From Streptomyces roseolilacinus (GTDB taxonomy: Bacteria; Actinomycetota; Actinomycetes; Streptomycetales; Streptomycetaceae): 64,000 bases of DNA. The notes below the pieces were generated by a model. That model was not told where the DNA came from. It did not search any database and worked only from the letters and a program-made list of their open reading frames with translations. This document shows, one piece after another, positions 52,205 to 60,435 of the stretch (its first letter is position 1; every line of letters starts with the position of its first letter). The DNA is taken from NCBI RefSeq assembly GCF_014649335.1, contig NZ_BMSV01000002.1, positions 1 to 64,000 on the forward strand, in the 5' to 3' direction. Both the position numbers and the translations under genes were made by a program.

Positions 52205-53491
52205 TCAGGTCCCGCGCCGGAGCGCCCCGAAGCTCTCCAGCCGCACCAGCAGGTCGCGGACGTCGGCCCGCCGCGCGCCCGGCCCGACGGCGGACAGCAG
52301 GTCCGCCACCGCCACCGGCACCGGGGCCGCCCCGGACAGCACCCGGACCAGCCGGAGGACGTCGGGGTGGCCGAGCGGGGTGCGGGTGTCGTGCCCGTTC
52401 GCCGCGCAGAGGGTGCCGCCGTCGCCGTCCGGCGCCCACAGGACCCGGGAGCGGGGATCGCCCCGCAGGAGGTCCCCGTCGGCCAGGGGGCGCGGCGGCG
52501 CGGCGGCGGGTACGGGTTCGAAACCGCCGGCCGTCCAGCGGCGCAGCGACAGGACGGTGACGCGGCGGCGCATCCGGTCCGGGTCGCCGTACGCGCCGAG
52601 GGTCCGGACCGCGGCGGTCAGCGCCTCGGGCGGGGACGGCGCGAGGAGGCCGCCGGCGCCGGGGCCGGGCGCGGTGAGGGGGGCGTCCGGGGCGGGCAGC
52701 AGGCAGTCCACGCCGCCGCCGGCCAGCCGCGCCGGGTCGAGGTCGGCGAGCAGGTCCTCGAGCTCGTATCCGGCGTGGTGCTCGTCCCGGGGCACCCCGA
52801 CGTTGACGCTCGTCGCGGGCCCGGCGCCGGCGCCCTCCCCGACGTGGTAGTAGTCGGCCGGCCAGTACAGCAGGTCGCCCGGACCGACCTCGGCGGTGAA
52901 CGACGCGGCCGTGTGGCGGGCGTAGTCGACCTTGGTGGACACCGGCTCCTCCCACGGCCTGCGCGGCCAGAACCGCATGCGCTTGCGGCCCCGCAGCCCG
53001 AACACGAAGGTCGCGAAGCGGTCCTTGTGGACGCCGACCGGGCTGTGCTCGTACGTGCCGTGGAACAGGGTGGTGATCGCCCCGGTCAGCGGCAGGCCGA
53101 CGGACTCCCACAGTCCGGCGAAGAAGGCGCGCTCCCGGTGCCACAGCGCCGTGTCGAAGGCGTGGAAGCCGTTGACGACCAGGGCGTAGCGGCGGCCGCC
53201 GAGGCGGGAGGCGAGCCGTGCGTCGTACGCGTCGAGGGAGCCGTCCCCGGCGGCGGGCAGCAGCCCGTCCGGGGCGTCGCGCTGCACGCGTCCGACGGTG
53301 AGCTGCACGTTCGGCGGCATACGGCCGCCCGGGTGCGCGGACCCCCCGGCCCGGACCGCCGCGCGGAACACGTCCGCCGCCTCGAACGGCGCGGGAGCCA
53401 CGGACCGGAACAGCACCGGCCGCCGGTCCCAGTACCGCTCCGTGAACGTCCTCCAGGAGAACCCCGCCTCCACCGCCACCGGCCCGTTCAC
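52205..53491 (-). CDS. JmjC/cupin iron-2-oxoglutarate oxygenase (protein or peptide hydroxylase-like)
   Basis: 428 residues. Opening FTERYWDRRPVLFRSVAPAP is typical of cupin_4/JmjC oxygenases of the ribosomal-oxygenase type. The iron site is intact: His155 and Asp157 in VGVHKDRFATFVFG, and His216 in PADYYHVGEG. The C-terminal ~180 residues look like a dimerisation and winged-helix-like part (SLRRWTAGGFEPVPAAAPPR, then VADLLSAVGPGARRADVRDL). GTG 53491 overlaps the upstream gene's stop (GTGA). Last gene of the cluster operon. It probably hydroxylates a residue of the ribosomal peptide, or the free amino acid building block. Confidence 0.82.
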   Translation of the reverse strand: MNGPVAVEAGFSWRTFTERYWDRRPVLFRSVAPAPFEAADVFRAAVRAGGSAHPGGRMPPNVQLTVGRVQRDAPDGLLPAAGDGSLDAYDARLASRLGGRRYALVVNGFHAFDTALWHRERAFFAGLWESVGLPLTGAITTLFHGTYEHSPVGVHKDRFATFVFGLRGRKRMRFWPRRPWEEPVSTKVDYARHTAASFTAEVGPGDLLYWPADYYHVGEGAGAGPATSVNVGVPRDEHHAGYELEDLLADLDPARLAGGGVDCLLPAPDAPLTAPGPGAGGLLAPSPPEALTAAVRTLGAYGDPDRMRRRVTVLSLRRWTAGGFEPVPAAAPPRPLADGDLLRGDPRSRVLWAPDGDGGTLCAANGHDTRTPLGHPDVLRLVRVLSGAAPVPVAVADLLSAVGPGARRADVRDLLVRLESFGALRRGT

Positions 53492-54711
53492 CTCGGCGCC
53501 TCCCGTCCGGCCACGTCCACGCCCCGCAGGGCGTACAGCTTCTCCAGCAGCGCCACGACGCCCTCCTCCCGGCCCGGACCGGCCAGGGCGCACAGCTCCC
53601 GCACGGTCGGCGCCCCGTCCCGCCGCAGCCGTTCCAGCACCCGCTCGCCGAGCGCGCCGCGCAGCGAGAAGGCGTGCCCGTCGACGGCCCACACCCACGA
53701 CCGCCCGTCCTCCAGCGGCATCCGCACGACGGGTGAACCCGGCCGCACCCGGTCGTCCGGCGCGAGGCGGACGGGGGGCCTCGGGTCCGGTACGGGCTCC
53801 AGGGCGGCGGCGCTGGCCCTGCGCGCCCACAGGACGCCCAGGGCGCGGTCCAGCCGGTCCGCTCCGGTCACCTCGCGCAACGCCCTTCCCGCCTCGGCGA
53901 GGTGGGGCACGTCGGGCGCGGGGCCGTCTCCGGTGGCGGGCGGGTGCGGCAGGTAGGGCACGCGGTCGTCGCCGCGCCGCTCGTGCAGCATCCCCGCGAC
54001 GACGTCCTTGACCGCCTCCGTGAGCAGGCGCGGGTCGCCGGGCACGAGCAGCCGCAGCGCCAGGGTGCGCGCCCCGTAGCGCAGGGCGTACGGCCGCCCG
54101 GCCGGCCAGTGCAGCAGGTCCCCGGCCCCGGCGGTGGGCGCGGGGCCGCCGGCCGGGCCGTGCGGTACGGCGGTCAGGGTGCCGCGCAGCACCCACACCA
54201 GGGTGGAGCGGACGGGTTCGCGGGCCAGGCCGTCGCCGTCGACGGCCCCGTCGCCGAGGGCGAGTTCCGAGACGACCGGCAGCACCGGGTGCCCGACCCG
54301 CTCCCACAGCGGCGCGACCAGCTCCCGCACCCCGGCCCACAGCCGGTGGTCGAGCATCAGGGGCTGCTCCACGGCCAGGAGCCGGCCGCGCCCCTCCATC
54401 CGGGTGTCGAGCCGGTCGGCGTACCGCGCGGCCGTGGTGTCGCCGGGGCCGGGCAGCAGGTCGCCCGGGGCGCGGATCCGGCCGCCGTCGACGAGGAACC
54501 GCACGTCGGGCAGGGCCCGGAACCGCGTCCCGGTGCGGAAGGGCCACGCGGCCTCCACCATCACCGCGTACGCCAGGCGCGGGTCCACGGCGCCCGTCCC
54601 GCCCGGCGCGGGCAGCACGACGGGCTCCCGCGCCCAGTGGCGGGCGGCGAAGCCGTCCCAGGCGGCGGCCGAAGCGGCGGCACCGGCCGGGGCGGGGTCC
54701 GGGCCGGTCAC
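53488..54711 (-). CDS. JmjC/cupin-like protein lacking the iron motif
   Basis: 407 residues with the same overall plan as its neighbour: opening AAWDGFAARHWAREPVVLPA, central barrel (STLVWVLRGTLTAVPHGPAG, AGAGDLLHWPAGRPYALRYG) and a similar C-terminal half. Where the active paralogue has HKD, no His-x-Asp is present, and the third-ligand His position reads RPYAL. It is probably catalytically dead as an iron oxygenase and may act as a partner or peptide-binding subunit. GTG 54711 overlaps the upstream stop (GTGA), and its stop overlaps the next start, so all three proteins are translationally coupled. Confidence 0.7.
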   Translation of the reverse strand: MTGPDPAPAGAAASAAAWDGFAARHWAREPVVLPAPGGTGAVDPRLAYAVMVEAAWPFRTGTRFRALPDVRFLVDGGRIRAPGDLLPGPGDTTAARYADRLDTRMEGRGRLLAVEQPLMLDHRLWAGVRELVAPLWERVGHPVLPVVSELALGDGAVDGDGLAREPVRSTLVWVLRGTLTAVPHGPAGGPAPTAGAGDLLHWPAGRPYALRYGARTLALRLLVPGDPRLLTEAVKDVVAGMLHERRGDDRVPYLPHPPATGDGPAPDVPHLAEAGRALREVTGADRLDRALGVLWARRASAAALEPVPDPRPPVRLAPDDRVRPGSPVVRMPLEDGRSWVWAVDGHAFSLRGALGERVLERLRRDGAPTVRELCALAGPGREEGVVALLEKLYALRGVDVAGREAPR

Positions 54712-57098
54712 GGCGCCTGCGGCCGGTAGCGGCGGCGCAGGCGGGCGGCGTACCGCGCGAGCGGTTCCATCCCCAGGTCGCGCCGGCGTTCGTCCACCAG
54801 GTCGGGCTGTTCCATGGGACACGGCTCCAACTCCCCTTCCCGCATGCGGAACTTCGTCCCGTACAGCTGCGGCCGGCCCTCCCGGACGCGCAGCGCGTCG
54901 GTCACGTACGCCACCTGCCGCCAGGGCAGGTCGCCGTCACGGGCGGCCCGTTCGACGAGCCGGAGGCACTCGCGCGGGAAGGCGAGCGGTCCCTCGGCGT
55001 GCTGGACGAGCCGGCAGGCGGCGTCCGCCGCGGCCGGGCCGACGAGGGCGCGCCCCGGCCAGCCGTGCCGTTCCACCACGCCCCGCAGCCAGTGCATCGC
55101 GGCGGAGGTCAGGGTGCGCAGCCGCTCCTCGGTGTCCTCGTCGGTGAAGCCGGAGGCGACCCAGCGGGCGCGCAGCGCCGCGTCCACCCGGTCCACGCGC
55201 AGCAGCCGGCGCCGCACGTCCGGCGCGGGGGCGGGCCGGACGAGCGGTTCGGCGCGGACCCGGACGGCGTCCCGGTCCCACGCGTAGGTGATCCGGCGGC
55301 CCGCCTCCGGCCAGTCGAAGCGGACCTCGCCGGTGTGCCGGTCGGTGAGCCGGACCAGGACGCCCTCGCCGTGCAGGGTGCGCGGTCCCACGGTGTCGTA
55401 CGCGTACTCGGCCGCGTCGCGCAGCGCCACGCCGAGGCCGGACAGGTCACGCCCCCGCTCGTCGCGCACGGCGGGGGAGGGCGGCCACCCCGGGTGCGGC
55501 CCGGCGGGCACGGGGGTGTGCGGGGGGCCGGCGCACAGCAGCGGGCCGCCGGAGGCGGGGCGGAGGAAGTAGGGGACGTCGAGGCCGTCGAGCTGCGCGG
55601 TCTCGGCCGGGCCGAAGGAGGCCCGCGCGCCGGACCCCGGGCCGGTCCCGGCGGCCGCCTCGGCGCCGTCCCCGGCGGCCGCCTCGGCGCCGTCCCCGGT
55701 GCCGGTGAGGCGGTCGGCGAGGACCTCGGTGTACGCCGCCGTCGGCTTGAGCAGCACGCGGACGTACCGGTCCCGCGCCGCGCGGTCGAGGAAGGCGCGG
55801 ACGGTGTCGTGGTGGCGGGACATCAGCGTCCACGCGTCGAACATGCCGCGCAGGAAGGCGGGGAGGTAGGGCCCGTACCCGGTGCGCCCCCCGGTGTCGG
55901 CGACGACCGTGCGGGTCCCGGCGCGGGCGCAGGGCCGGCGCCGCCGCACCAGCCGCAGGCCGCCGCCGGGGCGTTCGGCGAAGTGGGCGACGGGCCCGTC
56001 CACGGTGCACCAGCGGGCCCGGTCCTCCAGGCCCGGGTGGTGGTGGTCGCCGGCGGCGGTGTCCGCGACGAGCCCGGTGTCGTACAGCCTCCGCAGCGGG
56101 GTGAGGAAGACCTCCAGGTCGACGGGGTGGAGCAGGGGCTCCCGTTCCCCGGGGCGGGTGCCCGCCAGGACGTTGCCCTCCCCGAGGTCGGCGAGGCCGA
56201 AGCGGAACGCGGCGGCGGCGAACGCCCCGGCCCGGTGCCAGAACCGCCGGGCCTGGCGGCGGCCGAGCCGGGTGCCGTACAGCCGCGACGCGGGCGAGCG
56301 GCGGATCACGCCCCACTGGGCGGGCGGCTCCAGCCACTCCTGCCAGGTGTACTCCCGCCCGTCCGGGCCGGAGCCGGGGGTGCAGCGCAGCACGGGCAGG
56401 CGCACGGCGCCGGACGCGGGCGGCAGGGCGTTGAGGAGGGCGAACACGGAGTCGTCCGGGGCGAGGAAGAGCGGTTCGCCGCCTGCCGGGCGTGGCTTGT
56501 ACGCGACGCTCCCGCCCCCGCCCAGGCGCACCCGCAGCACCCTGCGCCGGCCGTTGTGGGTCTCCCCGTCCTGCGCTTCGACACCGGTCACGGGCAGGCG
56601 CAGGGACGGCCGGTCGAACCAGGGCCCGGCGGCGTCGCGGGCCAGGCGCCGGAGGAACAGGTCGAGGAAGGCCGTCCACCGGGCGCACTGCCCGGCGGCG
56701 TCGTAGGGGGCGCCCGCCGCGCAGGCGGTGAAGCACTCCGCCACGAGCGGGCCGAAGAGGGCGCCGTCGGTGACGTCGGGCAGGCCCGGCGCGAGCAGGC
56801 CGCCGTGCCGGGCGGCGGCCGCGCGGCACCAGGCGTCGAGGGAGTCCAGGAGCGCGGCGAGCGGGGCGAAGCGGGGCGTGGCGAGCGCCGCGGCGAGGAC
56901 CGCCGCGTCCGTGTCGCCCGCCGGGAAGCGGTGGTGTGCGAGGGTGCCGTCCTCGCCCGGCCGCAGGACCGGGGGGAACAGCCGCCCGGCGGAGCCCGCC
57001 CGTACGGCCTCCACCACCTTCCGGGCGGCGGCCGGAAGGCGCGCGGACGCGTCCCCCGGGCCGGACGGCGGCACCGCGTCCCACAGCACCTCGGTCAT
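54708..57098 (-). CDS. LanM-dehydratase-like (DUF4135) protein with DUF6624-like tail, no LanC cyclase
   Basis: 796 residues. Residues ~80-460 match the class II lanthipeptide dehydratase domain. By-eye counterparts of CylM active-site residues: GETHNG (Glu179, His181) for D252/H254, Lys201 in AYKPRP for K274, Asp304 and Asn309 in LADLGEGNVLAG for D347/N352, Asp327 in HPVDLEVFL for D364, Arg447 and Thr453 in RVLLKPTAAY for R506/T512. Gly306 stands where H349 should be. There is no LanC zinc domain. Instead the last ~250 residues end QLYGTKFRMREGELEPCP, as in DUF6624 proteins. ATG 57098 follows GGGAGG. It probably phosphorylates and dehydrates the 51-residue peptide encoded just upstream; loss of the His makes the exact chemistry uncertain. 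Confidence 0.8.
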   Translation of the reverse strand: MTEVLWDAVPPSGPGDASARLPAAARKVVEAVRAGSAGRLFPPVLRPGEDGTLAHHRFPAGDTDAAVLAAALATPRFAPLAALLDSLDAWCRAAAARHGGLLAPGLPDVTDGALFGPLVAECFTACAAGAPYDAAGQCARWTAFLDLFLRRLARDAAGPWFDRPSLRLPVTGVEAQDGETHNGRRRVLRVRLGGGGSVAYKPRPAGGEPLFLAPDDSVFALLNALPPASGAVRLPVLRCTPGSGPDGREYTWQEWLEPPAQWGVIRRSPASRLYGTRLGRRQARRFWHRAGAFAAAAFRFGLADLGEGNVLAGTRPGEREPLLHPVDLEVFLTPLRRLYDTGLVADTAAGDHHHPGLEDRARWCTVDGPVAHFAERPGGGLRLVRRRRPCARAGTRTVVADTGGRTGYGPYLPAFLRGMFDAWTLMSRHHDTVRAFLDRAARDRYVRVLLKPTAAYTEVLADRLTGTGDGAEAAAGDGAEAAAGTGPGSGARASFGPAETAQLDGLDVPYFLRPASGGPLLCAGPPHTPVPAGPHPGWPPSPAVRDERGRDLSGLGVALRDAAEYAYDTVGPRTLHGEGVLVRLTDRHTGEVRFDWPEAGRRITYAWDRDAVRVRAEPLVRPAPAPDVRRRLLRVDRVDAALRARWVASGFTDEDTEERLRTLTSAAMHWLRGVVERHGWPGRALVGPAAADAACRLVQHAEGPLAFPRECLRLVERAARDGDLPWRQVAYVTDALRVREGRPQLYGTKFRMREGELEPCPMEQPDLVDERRRDLGMEPLARYAARLRRRYRPQAP

Positions 57099-57114
57099 GG
57101 TGCCTCCCGTGCGG

Positions 57115-57145
57115 GGTGCCGCCCCGCGGATCGCGGGGCGGCACC
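57115..57145 (-). terminator. Hairpin between the precursor peptide and the modifying enzyme (attenuator)
   Basis: GGTGCCGCCCCGCG (57115-57128) and CGCGGGGCGGCACC (57132-57145) pair perfectly over 14 bp around a 3-base loop. Located in the 88-base gap after the peptide stop, it would let the peptide be made in excess over the enzymes. Confidence 0.8.
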
Positions 57146-57186
57146 CGAGTACCGTGCCGTGGCCTGCGGCGGCCCCGGACGAGCCG

Positions 57187-57342
57187 TCAGATGCAGTAGA
57201 CGCGGATGCAGGTCCCGGCCGCCGCCCCGGTGCGGGCGGGGATCTCCTGCTCCAGCTCGCCGATGACGAGGTCGAGCTCCTCCTCACCGGCGGGGCGGGC
57301 TTCGAGGCGGGACTGGCCCTCGTGGGTGGTGGCCTGGTTCAC
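57187..57342 (-). CDS. Putative RiPP precursor peptide, 51 residues
   Basis: Not annotated by length-limited gene calling. GTG 57342 is preceded by AGGAGG six bases upstream, the best ribosome binding site nearby, and the stop is at 57187. The leader-like part starts MNQATTHEGQSRLEARPAG and is followed by an acidic amphipathic stretch EEELDLVIGELEQE, as in class II lanthipeptide leaders. The C-terminal part is IPARTGAAAGTCIRVYCI: two Cys (45, 50), Thr38 and Thr44, and a hydrophobic end, a plausible core. Position directly before the DUF4135 enzyme and after the ATP-grasp gene, with a hairpin behind it, supports a precursor role. Leader/core boundary (perhaps after AAAG) is inferred. Confidence 0.72.
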   Translation of the reverse strand: MNQATTHEGQSRLEARPAGEEELDLVIGELEQEIPARTGAAAGTCIRVYCI

Positions 57343-57623
57343 GATGGTCCTCCTGGGTCGACGAGAGGCGATCGGAAGTGCCGCGGCGGTCCGGTCGAGC
57401 CTAGGTGCCCGCAGGAGGGCGGGACAGGGGTGCGTACGGGCCAGTTTCGGTCAAGTGACGCCCCGTTCCGGGCGCCGGGGCGCGGGCCGGGAGCGGCCCC
57501 CGCCCGGGATCGGAGCCGTCGCACCGGGGCGCACGCCCGCGGTCCTCCGGCGGCCCGCCACGCCACGGGCAACGCCCGCCCGGGCGGCCCGCCGCGCCAC
57601 GGGCGTCCGGCGCGCGCCCGCCG
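57343..57623. other. Spacer between ATP-grasp gene and precursor gene
   Basis: 281 bases, the only long gap inside the cluster. TAGGCT on the minus strand (near 57400) is a possible -10, and TTGACC further upstream (near 57450) is too far to pair with it. An imperfect ~36-bp GC-rich duplication (CGGCCCGCCACGCCACGGGC near 57549 and again near 57586) is present. A separate promoter for the precursor is likely but unproven. Confidence 0.45.
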
Positions 57624-59159
57624 TCAGCCGGCCGCCAGCGAGTCCAGGAAGTCGACCACCTTCCGGAAGCCCGCCTCCGCGCCCTCGCCCGTCGTGTCGA
57701 CGGCGACCACCCCCAGCTTGCCGAACCCGGGCAGCGCGCCCAGCATGTGGAACACCGCCCCGCGGCCCTCCTCGTGCCGGTACAGCACCCCGTTGCGCGC
57801 CGCCGCGTCCAGCAGGCGCCGCGGGGTGAGGGACCGGTAGGCGGGGGACTGCACGCGGTCCGAGGCGACGTAGCAGCGCGGCTCGCCCTCCGGGGTCAGG
57901 AACTCCCCGGTCCGCGGCTCGTACCGGCCGCCCGTCACGCCGTGCAGGAACATCAGCGGTGCCGTCCCGCCGCCCATCCGCAGGTTGACCTCCACCGCGT
58001 GGTGCCGGAACCCGGCCCCCTCGCGGACCGTCACGAAGTCGACGCTGGCGATGCCGACCACCCCCCGGTCCGCCAGGGCGCGCCCCGCCCGGCCGGCCAG
58101 TTCCTGGAGGGACTGCCGGTACTCCGCCCGCGCGGGGAACGCGCACCCGGCGTAGGTCTGGCCCGCCGCGCCCTCGAAGCGCTGGTCCTGCGTCGAGACG
58201 ACGCGCACCGCGCCCCCCGGGGCGACGTGCACCTGCGCCGACGGCGACACGATCTCCCCGCCCTCCAGGAACTCCTCGACCACGCCGCCCATCGCGGCGA
58301 GCTTCTCCGCGTACTCCTCCCACGTGTCGGGCGGGGTCGCGAACTCCACCCGCTCCGGGAGGACCCGGCGGATCCAGTCCTCCGCGCCGCGCCCCTCCGG
58401 CACGCCCCGGAAGTCGAACATCGCGTTGCCGCCCGCCCCGAAGCTCTCGTTCAGTTTGATCATCGCGCGGCGCACCTCCGGGTGCGCCGCCCGCAGCGCG
58501 GCGAGCGCGCCCACCAGGTCGTCGCCGTCCCGCAGCCCCTCCACGCCCCGCGGCACCGGCACACCCGCCTCCTTGAACAGGGCCCGCGCCCCGCTCTTGC
58601 CGCCCAGGTGCGCCAGGTCCGGGTCGCACGCGTACAGCGGCACGCCGAGCCGCAGGGCGAGCTCCCGCTCGTGCGCCGAACCGTTGAAGGCGAGGACGCA
58701 CGCGTCCAGCGGGTCCGGTACGAGGCCCCGGACGCGCTCCACCAGGGCGGGCCGCCGGAGGATCTTCCGCGTGAGCGGTACGGGCCGGTCGTCCCCGCAG
58801 TCGAGGAGGGTGAGCCGGGCGCGGGCCTCCCGCGCGGACACCGACCGGACCAGTCCCAGCGCGTAGTCGACGAGGGGCTCCGGCAGGGGCCGGCTCGTGA
58901 CGTACACGATCCGCCGCCGCGGGTCCGCCAGGAGGTGCAGGAACGACAGCAGCCGCTCCTCGTAGTGGAGGATGCCGGGGATCTTGTCCATCCCGGCCTG
59001 GTCGAGGGTGAAGCTGGGCACGACGACGACCACCCCGGGCGGCCCCTCGCCCGCGCCCGCGCCGTCGGGCCCGAAGGGGGAGCGCAGCCGCAGCTGGAGC
59101 CGCTGGAAGGGCGTCGTCCCCTCGTCCGCGCCCGTCCCGCCCTGTCCGTCCCGTGTCAC
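57624..59159 (-). CDS. ATP-grasp peptide ligase, PGM1-related
   Basis: 511 residues. The N-terminal domain opens VVVVVPSFTLDQAGMDKIPG, then HYEERLLSFLHLLADPRRRI and VYVTSRPLPEPLVDYALGLV, the pattern of proteins annotated as PGM1-related peptide ligases. The ATP-grasp fold follows: GGKSGARALFKEAGVPVPRG, AMIKLNESFGAGGNAMFDF (phosphate-binding glycine loop) and HHAVEVNLRMGGGTAPLMFL (Mg-binding Glu/Asn). PGM1 joins a non-proteinogenic amino acid to a ribosomal peptide in pheganomycin biosynthesis. In this cluster it could join the amino acid made by the NRPS-type enzymes to the product of the 51-residue peptide. GTG 59159 has AGGAGG upstream. Confidence 0.85.
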   Translation of the reverse strand: MTRDGQGGTGADEGTTPFQRLQLRLRSPFGPDGAGAGEGPPGVVVVVPSFTLDQAGMDKIPGILHYEERLLSFLHLLADPRRRIVYVTSRPLPEPLVDYALGLVRSVSAREARARLTLLDCGDDRPVPLTRKILRRPALVERVRGLVPDPLDACVLAFNGSAHERELALRLGVPLYACDPDLAHLGGKSGARALFKEAGVPVPRGVEGLRDGDDLVGALAALRAAHPEVRRAMIKLNESFGAGGNAMFDFRGVPEGRGAEDWIRRVLPERVEFATPPDTWEEYAEKLAAMGGVVEEFLEGGEIVSPSAQVHVAPGGAVRVVSTQDQRFEGAAGQTYAGCAFPARAEYRQSLQELAGRAGRALADRGVVGIASVDFVTVREGAGFRHHAVEVNLRMGGGTAPLMFLHGVTGGRYEPRTGEFLTPEGEPRCYVASDRVQSPAYRSLTPRRLLDAAARNGVLYRHEEGRGAVFHMLGALPGFGKLGVVAVDTTGEGAEAGFRKVVDFLDSLAAG

Positions 59160-59235
59160 GAGGGCCGTCCTCCTGCCGTGTCGACGACGTCACCAACGGT
59201 GATCAGCATGGCAAACACCGGGCCGTGACGGTCCC

Positions 59236-60435
59236 TCACACGCCCCGTTCCCCGGTGGATTCGTAGATCAGCTCACGCATCAGCTCGCTGGCGCCACCCG
59301 CGATCGTCCCCGCCGCCGCGTCCCGGTACAGACGCGCCACCGCGGACCCCTCCAGCAGGCCGCGCGCGCCGTGGAACCGCACGCACGCCTGCGCCGCCGC
59401 CACCGCCAGCTCGGTCGACCGCAGCTTCAGCACGGACGCGGTGGCCGTGTCCAGCCGGCCCCCGCCGTGCAGCCACGCGGCCCGCAGCCCGTAGTGCCGT
59501 ACGAGGTCCAGCTCGGCCGTCAGGTCGGCCACCCGGTGGCGCACGGCCTGCTGGGCGCCGAGCGGCGCGTCGCGCACCCGGTGCGTGCGGACGAACCGGT
59601 CCAGCAGGCCGACGCAGTACGCCGCGCCGCCGACCGCGAGGAGCCCGGCGGCCAGCCGCTCCAGGTCCAGCGCCCGCATCAGGTACACCAGCGCCCGGTC
59701 GGGCTTCCCGATCAGCCGGTCCGCCGGCACCGGCACGTCGTCGAACTCCACCTCGCACACGTCGGCCGCGTGCCAGCCGGCGAGCGGCCGCGGACGGCGG
59801 GTCACCCCGGGCAGGTCCGCGTCGACGACGAGGAGGCTCGCACCGGCCAGGCCGCGGCGCGGCGCGTCCTGCCGGGTCCGCGCCAGCGTCACGTAGAAGC
59901 CCGCGCGGGAGCCGTTGGCGACGTGGCACTTGCGGCCCGTGACGCGGTAGCCGCACGGGCCGTCCGCGACCGCCCGGGTGCTCAGCCCGCGCAGGTCCGA
60001 CCCGGCGCCCTCCTCGCTGATCGCCAGGGCCGCCACCCGCTCCCCGCGGCGCACCGCGGGCAGGTACGCGGCCCGCTGCCGCGGCGTGCCGAACAGTTCG
60101 AGGTAGGAGGCCGCCATGTACGCGTGCACCCCGACCGCCGCGCGGACGCCCGCGTACCCGGTGCGCCCCAGCTCCTCCAGCAGGACCGCGCTGTCCAGGA
60201 AGCCCGGCCCCGTCAGCGGCAGGCCCAGCAGTCCCGCGTCGCCCAGGGTCCGCCACGCCTCCGCCGGGACGTGCCGCAGCTCCTCCCAGCGGTCCGCGTG
60301 GGGGAGGACCGCGCGGGCCAGGACACCGCGCACCCGTTCGCGCAGCCGGTCCTGCGCGGCGGTGAGGTACGGCGCGTCGGCACCCGGCACGGGGTCCGCG
60401 CCGGTCCCCGGGGCGGCGGCCTCCCCGGCCGTCAC
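59236..60435 (-). CDS. Acyl-CoA-dehydrogenase-like flavoprotein (KtzA-like candidate)
   Basis: 399 residues, full-length acyl-CoA dehydrogenase fold: N-terminal helical domain, FAD/substrate segments AALAISEEGAGSDLRGLSTR and VTGRKCHVANGSRAGFYVTL, CEVEFDDVPVPADRLIG, and C-terminal GAQQAVRHRVADLTAELDLV, then ARLYRDAAAGTIAGGASELM. At the place of the usual catalytic Glu (IYEGT-type motif) it has IAGGA, so the base is elsewhere or the chemistry differs. In kutzneride biosynthesis KtzA, a member of this family, forms a cyclopropane from a chlorinated isoleucyl-carrier protein. GTG 60435 overlaps the adenylation gene stop (GTGA). Desaturation of the aminoacyl thioester is the main alternative. Confidence 0.85.
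   Translation of the reverse strand: MTAGEAAAPGTGADPVPGADAPYLTAAQDRLRERVRGVLARAVLPHADRWEELRHVPAEAWRTLGDAGLLGLPLTGPGFLDSAVLLEELGRTGYAGVRAAVGVHAYMAASYLELFGTPRQRAAYLPAVRRGERVAALAISEEGAGSDLRGLSTRAVADGPCGYRVTGRKCHVANGSRAGFYVTLARTRQDAPRRGLAGASLLVVDADLPGVTRRPRPLAGWHAADVCEVEFDDVPVPADRLIGKPDRALVYLMRALDLERLAAGLLAVGGAAYCVGLLDRFVRTHRVRDAPLGAQQAVRHRVADLTAELDLVRHYGLRAAWLHGGGRLDTATASVLKLRSTELAVAAAQACVRFHGARGLLEGSAVARLYRDAAAGTIAGGASELMRELIYESTGERGV

Noticed and set aside
54708..57098. Calling this gene a complete LanM lanthionine synthetase
   Set aside because: The LanC zinc-ligand motifs are absent and the C-terminal part resembles DUF6624, so ring formation by this protein cannot be claimed.
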